Positions 57,131 through 64,000 of a stretch of DNA of 64,000 bases are shown one piece after another. Position 1 is the first letter of the stretch. Each line of letters starts with the position of its first letter. Under the pieces are notes generated by a model, which saw only the letters and a list, made by a program, of their open reading frames with translations, had not been told where the DNA came from and searched no databases. The position numbers and the translations under genes were made by a program. This DNA is from Girardinichthys multiradiatus (taxonomy: Eukaryota > Chordata > Actinopteri > Cyprinodontiformes > Goodeidae): positions 4,164,501-4,228,500 of the forward strand of contig NC_061800.1 of assembly GCF_021462225.1 (NCBI RefSeq). Reading direction: 5' to 3'.

Positions 57131-57483
57131 AGTCCTTAAAAAAAATTTCTGAACATCAGTTTGAGGCCTTAAGTAAAATTGTAAATTTTTTACTTAGGTT
57201 TTCTAGACTGATTTTAAGATTTGTTTGATGATCTGAAATGTATGAGTAAAAAGCGAAAACAAAAAAATATTTGTAAGGAGGGCAAACACTGTACATACAC
57301 AGCACTTTACAGTTATCTGGTGATAAAAGTATGAAACACGAGCTGCACAAACATCAATGATTCCTGACTGTAACAACATGAATGCTACATGCAGAGTCAA
57401 CATTTTACATTCAAAGGGAGCCTTCAAAGGCCTGCATAGATCACACAAGGCTGGGTGCTGGCAAGGCAAGTGAAGCAGCCAAC

Positions 57484-60400
57484 ATGGGGAAGGTAAACAT
57501 AAAGTATAGAAATTCAATACAAAAAGCAGTTTTTTTTTTCGTTTTTTTTTTGGGAAGGTGTGCCTATTCTATTTTCTCAATATGCAGATTATCTTCTATG
57601 AGGATAAAGATTTTTCCGGGAGCCATTTTGAGTGCTCCAAAGACTGCCCAGACCTGTTGAGCAATCTGAGCCGGTGCAACTCCATCAGGGTGGAGAGCAG
57701 CTGCTTCATGATTTACGAAAAACCTAACTACACTGGGAACCAGTACTACCTGAGGAGAGGAGAGTATCCCAACTTTCACCACTGGTCAGGTATCAACGAC
57801 TCGGTTGGCTCCTGTCGCCACATCCACACGGTGAGCTGCTGTTGAGGGAAGAGCCAACACAACATGCGACACAGACACCAGAGACACACAAAGGGGTAAA
57901 AGTGAAGATGTTCTCACAGAGCATATATACAGTATGTATTGTTGTTGGAAAATAGCCTTTGGACTTCTGCACTTAATTAGTAGCCACTCAACAAACACAA
58001 GTTGGGATAAAAAGGCACTTTTTGTAACTATGTGGATAGTAGATAAATATTATCAAAACCTTTGTAAAAGGTAAATGTAAACTTTAAAAGATGTAAGTAG
58101 ATTTGTTGTACCCTAATGTCGTACCCAACTGGGCTTATTGTGCCAACCTAGTCATGGAATAAAGGAACTGACTGATCCGGGCCAGGGTTGATTTAACACA
58201 ACAGGTTTGGGTTAAAAGTGTTGCCTGTTTATGATTACGTTTTAACTCAAACAAATGAGTGACAATGCTTAAAATAAAGGCTACAAAAAAAGGGGGTTGA
58301 AAATTATAACCCCTTAAATAGATAACTAAACAAGTGGTATTTGTGTTAAAATGAAATATTTTAACTATACATCAATTATTCATACCATTTATCGTTGTAG
58401 GGCTCTACTGGGTGGGAGTCAGGGTACTTATTGGTCGGACAGGTCAGCAGTCCTTTACATGGCAGCACAGGAAAAATAATGTTATTACCACAGTTCAGAG
58501 GAGCCAAATAATCTAACATGCATGTTTTGGACAGTGGGAGGAAGCCAAAGCACCAAGAGAGAACCCACTAATACATTGAGATAATAGGAACACTGCACAC
58601 GGATAGACCCTGGCTTGAGATTTAAATTCCAGGACCTTCTTGCTGCAGGGTAGTAGTGTTAATACCTGCTCCTTCATGCAGCCTTAAATAATTTTTACTT
58701 TTAGTTGAATTTTATAATATGCATGATTAGATAAAAAAATAAAGGCATCCAACGCAAATTATAAGACAATTACTGTCCGTTACAAGCAGTTACTTCCTGT
58801 GTAGAAAAAATACGTTTTGAACACATTAACTTTTTTCCCTTAAATATTTCTAAAGGGGCCACTGAAATAGGATTCACACCAGATGTCGGCAACAACCCAT
58901 TTAATCCAGACATAAACATAAATCAAAAGAAATTAAGTTATTGGTATAGAATTGGGAAAACAGGCAATAAGTATAGAACCCATGAAAAAAAGAGAATGGT
59001 CAAAGAAGCGTAGAAACCATTTGAAATCTGTCTGTATTTAGAAAACATTCCTGCATGCAGCGGTGAAAGGTTTTAGATACACTTTCTCACTTTATAGGTC
59101 TCTTTATTTTCATGACTATTTACATTGTAGATTCTCACTAAAGGCAACAAAACTGTGAATCAACAAACATGGAATTATAAAGTAAACAAAAAGTTTGAAA
59201 TAACTCTAAGCATCTTTATATTTTAAATTCTTCAAAATAGCCTGCCTTTGCTTTGATTACTGCTTTGCTCTCTTGGCACTCTCTGCCTGAAATGGTTTTC
59301 CAAAGAGTCTTGAAAGAACTTCCAAGAGGTTTATTGAGAAATGCAAAATGTTAATATTTTACTCATCACAGCAAAGAGTGGCTACTTTAAGAAATCTAAA
59401 ATATAAAACATATTTAACGTTCTTTTACTATTTTTCATTTGCTGCATAATTCCATATGTGTTCATTCACAGTTTTGATGCCTTCAGTGAGAATCTACATA
59501 CAATGTTAATGGTCAGAAACCCTTAAATGAGAAAGGGTTTCTAAAATGTTTGACGGGTAGTGTAAGTGCATATCAGTATTAACTGGTCTAATATTAACTG
59601 ATGAACTATAAAAAGGTTTCTCATTACCAAAGTATTCAATAGTGATAAAATATGATTGGTAAAAGCAAAGAGGCCTTCACAAAAAGTGTAAAACACTCGA
59701 GTTGTTGCTCATATCTGATATTTAGTCAATGGTCCCACTCAAAAATCTTTCAACTCTGACATGATTAATACTTGCTTTACCCACTACATAGCACTGTATG
59801 ACAAATGACTTGTTAAAAGAGTGCATGTTGAATTGAGGTAGCACTAGTTTGCGTTAACTACTTAGCAGATAAAAGGGTTATGTCATCTTTAGTGAACAAA
59901 ATTGTTCTCTAGAGGGAACTAAAATTATTAACACAACTCACTTACCTTAACACTATATTACAGCACCATTTTACCATCTTACCATTGCTTATTTCATCCA
60001 GTGGAATAGGATCAGAGAAGTCTTTGTATAGTTGTACAGTTTGCAGACTATGTAGAATGCTAAGGTCTCTTCTTCAAACCAACATGAGCCACAGTTTTTG
60101 ACCAGACGCTTTGTCATAACTGCCCAACCTAAGATGCAAATACAAATTTTCATTCTTTAAGTCTTCTACACAAGCCTTGAAGAAATTTAAAGTTATATCA
60201 GGACTTTTATTCCAAACAATAAAGCACATTTCTGCATCATCAGCAAAAAACAGTTTTGGAGAAAGACAACAAAAACCCAACCCACTTCTTTGCTTGATAT
60301 TAGATAAAATGGTGAGATTTTCATGATTAATTTTCTGGTTTTTATTACTCAGATATTTTCAATCAAACACAATTCAATTCAATTCAAAAATACTTTATGA

Positions 60401-61322
60401 ATCCCAATAATATGTTGTAGCTCATATTATGCAGGTTTCTTCAAAGAGCCATTGTAGATGCTGATGGCTGTGGGCAGGAAGGATCTCCTGTGGCGGTGTG
60501 TCTAACAGCAGATCTGAAGAAGCCTCTGACAGAAGATGTAATGTCTGCTAACTTTGTTCATGCTTCATCCTTAAAAATAGAACTGGCTGATGACTTCTGA
60601 TTTTCCCCCTAAGTCTTCTGACTTTTAAAATAATTTTTTACCTGTGTACTTGCAAAACTGTGAACACATAATACTAAAATTAAAGACAAACAATTCCAAA
60701 GTTCCACACTGGTGAACCCTATTTGTCTCTACTAGAGATAGAAATATTATGCATGTGTCTGCACTAGTCTGGCTTTATCTTTGTAAAGTTTGAGAAGTAG
60801 TAGGACATTTATCTTCATTTGAACCAAATGTTCCTAATCTGAAAAGGCCATCCATGGAGCCAAACTAGGTGCATCTTTAAAAAGAAAGTAAGATTTCAAT
60901 AGCTCTAGTTCCAGCTCCAGTGCACACAGTCCAAACGTGATACTGTAACATTACACAAGTAACAATCTGATGGTTATTAATTGTCTGGAAATTGTAACGT
61001 ATCTGATAACATGATAATAATTGCTCATGTCTCTCCTATTCAATCCTAGGAGTCTGGGTCATTCAATATGCGCTTGTTTGAGCGGATCGAGTTTGGCGGC
61101 CAGATGATAGACCTGATAGATGACTGTCCCAGTGTGATGGACCGGTTCAACATTCACAATATCTTCTCTTGCAATGTCATGAATGGGAACTGGCTCTTCT
61201 ACGAGCACCCACACTACCATGGCAAGATGTACCTGATCCGACCCGGAGAGTATAAACGGTTCAGTGAATGGGGCGGCAGGAGCGCCAGGGTTGGCTCCAT
61301 CAGACGTATTATGGAGTATTGA
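57484..61322 (+). CDS. Gamma-crystallin M-like, with expanded intron 2
   Basis: Exons 57484-57492 (MGK), 57588-57830 and 61050-61322, giving 174 residues. The Greek-key motifs read [48 protein letters not shown] and WLFYEHPHYHGKMYLI. Three tryptophans remain, the first domain having lost one, and methionine content is lower than in the preceding gene. Intron 2 is 3.2 kb, while intron 2 of the two genes before it is under 300 bases; it holds a SINE fragment, a long-armed MITE and a LINE tail. No TATA box is obvious before the ATG. AATAAA lies at 61496. Since exon 2 and exon 3 are far apart, a hybrid of two gene copies cannot be excluded. Confidence 0.85.
58385..58670 (-). mobile_element. SINE copy, diverged (family of 23140-23478)
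   Basis: Contains TCTAACATGCATGTTTTGGA, AGTGGGAGGAAGCCAAAGCA and CCAGGACCTTCTTGCTGCAG in the same order as the reference copy. It lies inside the crystallin intron. Confidence 0.6.
59070..59570. mobile_element. MITE with long inverted arms (Tc1-type, internally deleted)
   Basis: The left part (ACATTGTAGATTCTCACTAA, AACAAAACTGTGAATCAACA, near 59125-59190) and the right part (CAGTGAGAATCTACATACAA, near 59483-59502) are reverse complements over about 80 bases with some mismatches, around a short AT-rich middle. The ends read GGTTTTAGATACAC and TAAAATGTTTGACGGGTAGT. Confidence 0.65.
60362..60560 (-). mobile_element. LINE 3' end with TTGAA tail
   Basis: On the minus strand it ends in AAAGTATTTTTGAATTGAAT, preceded by CATCAGCATCTACAATGGCT, the usual 3' end of a common fish LINE family. 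Probably the same family as the RT piece at 55608-56080. Confidence 0.65.
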
Positions 61323-61859
61323 CCTACTGTAGAGGAGTGTAGTGAGCTTAAAATACTGAGAACACAGATTTTTGTAATATTTACATTGACTTTAACATTC
61401 ATTTCCTGAAAAACCTAAAAAATATAATGCAGAACACTCTCTGTTTGAATTGACTTATAAAAAGTTTGGTGCAAAACATTTAAACAAAAACAACAAATAA
61501 ACAACAACAACAGATTTGTGGACCTCATCATCATAAAAAATTATAACAAAGCAGTTCCAAAATGGAGTCTACAATGTCCTTTAAGTTGTGAACAGCACCA
61601 AGAATATTGATTGGAAATACTAAAATGCAATATTTGTTAAACATCTTGTTATGATACCAGAGATTCTTTCTAACTAACAACCTCATCAAATTGTTGGGTA
61701 TCTGCCTTGCATTTCAATAGTAATAGTAGTAAGACAATATGCCTTAGCTCAATACTGAAGTATCACCTTCATAAACATCAGGTACTGTAGCACAAACAAT
61801 TTGATCACTAGCTAAATTAGGTTGCCCTGGAATTTTTGTCAAGGAATTCAGCAGCACAG

Positions 61860-62225
61860 AGGCATTCAGCAGTGTCACAACTCTCAAACGCCTCAGGGAG
61901 CTGCAGCGACAAGCCTACAGGCTGGCAACTAGCTCTGCTGGAGCAGATCCAGGGCCCAGAGAACCGAGAACCAATGGCACACCACCTCCCAGCTGAGACC
62001 CGGCAGAGCCAGGGAGCCTAGGCGCTGCCAGGCAGCCACCAGGACTGAACCGGCATATACCTGAGGACCCAGCCCCGAACACAAAGAACAACCAACGCAC
62101 CGGCAGGCAGAGGCACCAGCTACTGGCAGGGAGTGTGAGGGTGGGAATAGGCCCCAAATTTGATAGGGGGTCAAAGATGTCTCAGGAGAGGGAGCAGCCC
62201 AAGACCCAACATATCAACCCAACCC
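61860..62225. repeat. GC-rich dispersed repeat, copy 3 (inverted)
   Basis: The reverse complement of the left half of 52590-53335: GGGTTGATATGTTGGGTCTTGG and GGCTGCTCCCTCTCCTG correspond to the start of the longer copy. The similarity is partial. Confidence 0.6.
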
Positions 62226-62234
62226 ACATAGCGT

Positions 62235-62815
62235 TTCTTCGACGAAAGAACTGTTGTTCCTGAACCAGTTTGGTTCAGGTTCCTTTGAACTTTGGGCACT
62301 GATGGGTGTTTCCACCAGTTCTGGGAACCAAGCATAAGTCATCAACAGTGGGAGTTACACAATGCAGGGGGAAAAGTGTGGTAGTGAGACAGCAGAGCTT
62401 ACTTAGCTGCGCAGTTTTCCTTCTAAAGCAAAAAGAAAGCATCCATAAACTACAGTTAATACAGTAATGCAGATGACGAACCTGTGCATGAACAATTGTA
62501 TGTTCTTCATATGTTCAATATTCACAAGTGTAATGGAAACGAATAGTAATACAATGCGTGTTTAGTTTGTTTTTGCAAGCATGTAAATATTTGTAGGGTA
62601 CTTTCTTCGTCTTCGCCACCGTACTTGTTTCTTCTGTTCTCTGCAGCTTTGACCCGCCCACGAGTGACATTGTGGTTCACTCAGAAAAACCAAATATTTT
62701 GCGGTGCCTGAGTTGAACCAGAGTTTCCATCCTGGAAATGCGCATTCGAAATAACGTTCGGGAACCAGAAAGGGCTTCAAACCGCGTTAGTGGAAAAGTG
62801 GCAATACACACAACA
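62235..62815. mobile_element. Possible non-autonomous transposon
   Basis: The left side (GTTCCTGAACCAGTTTGGTT, then GGTGTTTCCACCAG) and the right side (TTCGGGAACCAGAAAGGGCT, then GTTAGTGGAAAAGTGG) look like decayed inverted ends of a hAT-like MITE. No duplication was confirmed. Confidence 0.35.
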
Positions 62816-63303
62816 CACATGCACACAAATGCCAACTTGCATTGCAAATTAAAAAACTGTGTGATAGATGCCCCAGATCGACATCAAATTAAGCAGGTTG
62901 ATTGTACAGATGTAACATCAGTCTGACTGAACATCAGTTTCATCTCGCTGGTGCTCTTGTAAAGACTTTCTGTTGCACGATGACATTTTTATTAAAAAAT
63001 GTCATGAACAAGATTTAAAGAACAATGATCCATTACACACCAACAGAATTCTCCCTCCCATGCAACTCCATCCCAGATCCAACATCACTCTGTGGAATAT
63101 ATTTGAATGACAATGGTTTATGCTGTCTTTTTTATGTAAAGTGCCATAGTTTAGCTTAGGGACAGCAGTGAATGGTAATACAGACTAATGCCAACATTAC
63201 CAAAGGAAAGGTAACAGAAACAAAATGTTGAGGTTTTTTACCCCACATCTACATATTTGTGTTTCTTACATGGGAAAAAAAATATTTGTGTTTGCTTTCA
63301 CAG

Positions 63304-63922
63304 TTCAGATTTTTTGTGGATAGATACTTCCAAGGCTGCTCTAATGAGTGCATCACTGACTACTCAGACCTTAACACATTCTTCAAAAGGTGCAACTCTA
63401 TCAGGGTGGCAGGTGGCTACTATGGTCAATTAGAGCCCCAACTGCATTGGCAACCGGAACTACCTGATGAAAGGATACTAGTCTGACAATCTATGTGTGA
63501 CTGGCATTAGTGGCTGTATCAGATCTTGCCATTTGATCCCTTAGGTTGATAGATGAAAATGAAATTGAGAGTTTGTTTAAAAAGCTAAATTATTATACTT
63601 ACTGTGTGATTTCAAAGAACAAGGTAATAAATATTTTTTCTAGTAGCAGCATCATGGCTCCTATAGGTGGAGGCTTTATGAGCATTTTGACATATCTGGC
63701 CAAATGCATGAGCTGGTGGACAACTGTCCAAATGTCCAGGAGAAGCCCAGCATGTCTCAGCATGTCTGCAGCATGATGGATGGCCACTGGCTGCTTTACG
63801 GTCGCCCAAACTACAAAGGCATAGTGTACTACCTGAGGCCTGGAAAGTATCAAAGACACAGCAACTGGGGAGGCATCAGTCAGAAGGTCGGCTCTATTAG
63901 AAGAATCAGAGATTTTAACTGA
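63304..63922 (+). pseudogene. Gamma-crystallin M-like pseudogene (exon 3 intact)
   Basis: The last member of the tandem array. Exon 2 (63304-63544) is recognisable (VDRYFQGCSNEC, FFKRCNSIRVAGGYY) but two bases short. After the frameshift the reading frame meets stops in place of the expected tyrosines, and it ends TAG at a poor GTTGAT donor. Exon 3 (63647-63922, 92 codons including the stop) is fully open: RWRLYEHFDISGQMHEL, WLLYGRPNYKGIVYYL and WGGISQKVGSIRRI. A clean MGK first exon is absent; only an AAAGGAAAG|GTAACA relic stands at 63202-63210. AATAAA signals remain at 63927 and 63945. It could be a very recent loss, or a misassembled gene. Confidence 0.8.
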
Positions 63923-64000
63923 AATCAATAAATTTTAACTGCTGAATAAAATCTTCTGCTTCATGTTTTTGCATTTTCTCATTTGCTGCTTGCTCAAACC

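Noticed and set aside
1..64000. CRISPR arrays, operons or a bacterial-type defence system
   Set aside because: None present; the window is an intron-rich vertebrate locus.

Overview
The window is vertebrate nuclear DNA, almost certainly from a ray-finned (teleost) fish; a spiny-rayed lineage is my guess, and I cannot name a species. The evidence is intron-rich genes with GT-AG junctions, gamma-crystallins of the fish M type, and typical fish repeats: Tc1-like transposons, DIRS-like, L1-like and I-like retroelements, and tRNA-derived SINEs. There are no operons, CRISPR arrays or prokaryotic signals.

Layout. (1) 1-5100 is nested transposon DNA: a DIRS-like element lies inside a non-LTR retrotransposon, both in an intron of the next gene that runs off the left edge. 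(2) 5681-21069, minus strand, holds the first 11 coding exons of pikfyve, the FYVE-finger phosphoinositide kinase, covering the FYVE and DEP domains. A 5' exon near 21.8 kb may add 20 in-frame residues. The remaining exons lie left of base 1. The introns carry a Tc1 element with an intact transposase frame, SINEs and a hAT-like MITE. (3) 21.8-26.4 kb is the intergenic space between divergent genes and is full of SINE and LINE remains. (4) 29377-41022, plus strand, is a shugoshin-2-like gene with eight coding exons, 854 residues, and both the N-terminal coiled coil and the C-terminal shugoshin box. (5) 42973-47533, plus strand, is the fish counterpart of human C2orf80: eight exons, 212 residues. 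(6) 49790-63922, plus strand, is a tandem gamma-crystallin cluster: one four-tryptophan gammaS-like gene, two M-type genes, and one decayed copy.

In human, PIKFYVE, IDH1, C2orf80 and the CRYG genes are neighbours, with PIKFYVE pointing away from the rest. The same order and orientation is seen here, except that sgo2 occupies the place of idh1. The genes share no pathway: endosomal lipid signalling (pikfyve), chromosome cohesion (sgo2), unknown (c2orf80) and lens structure (crystallins). All splice models are read by eye from junctions, reading frame and remembered family sequences, and no alignment was run.
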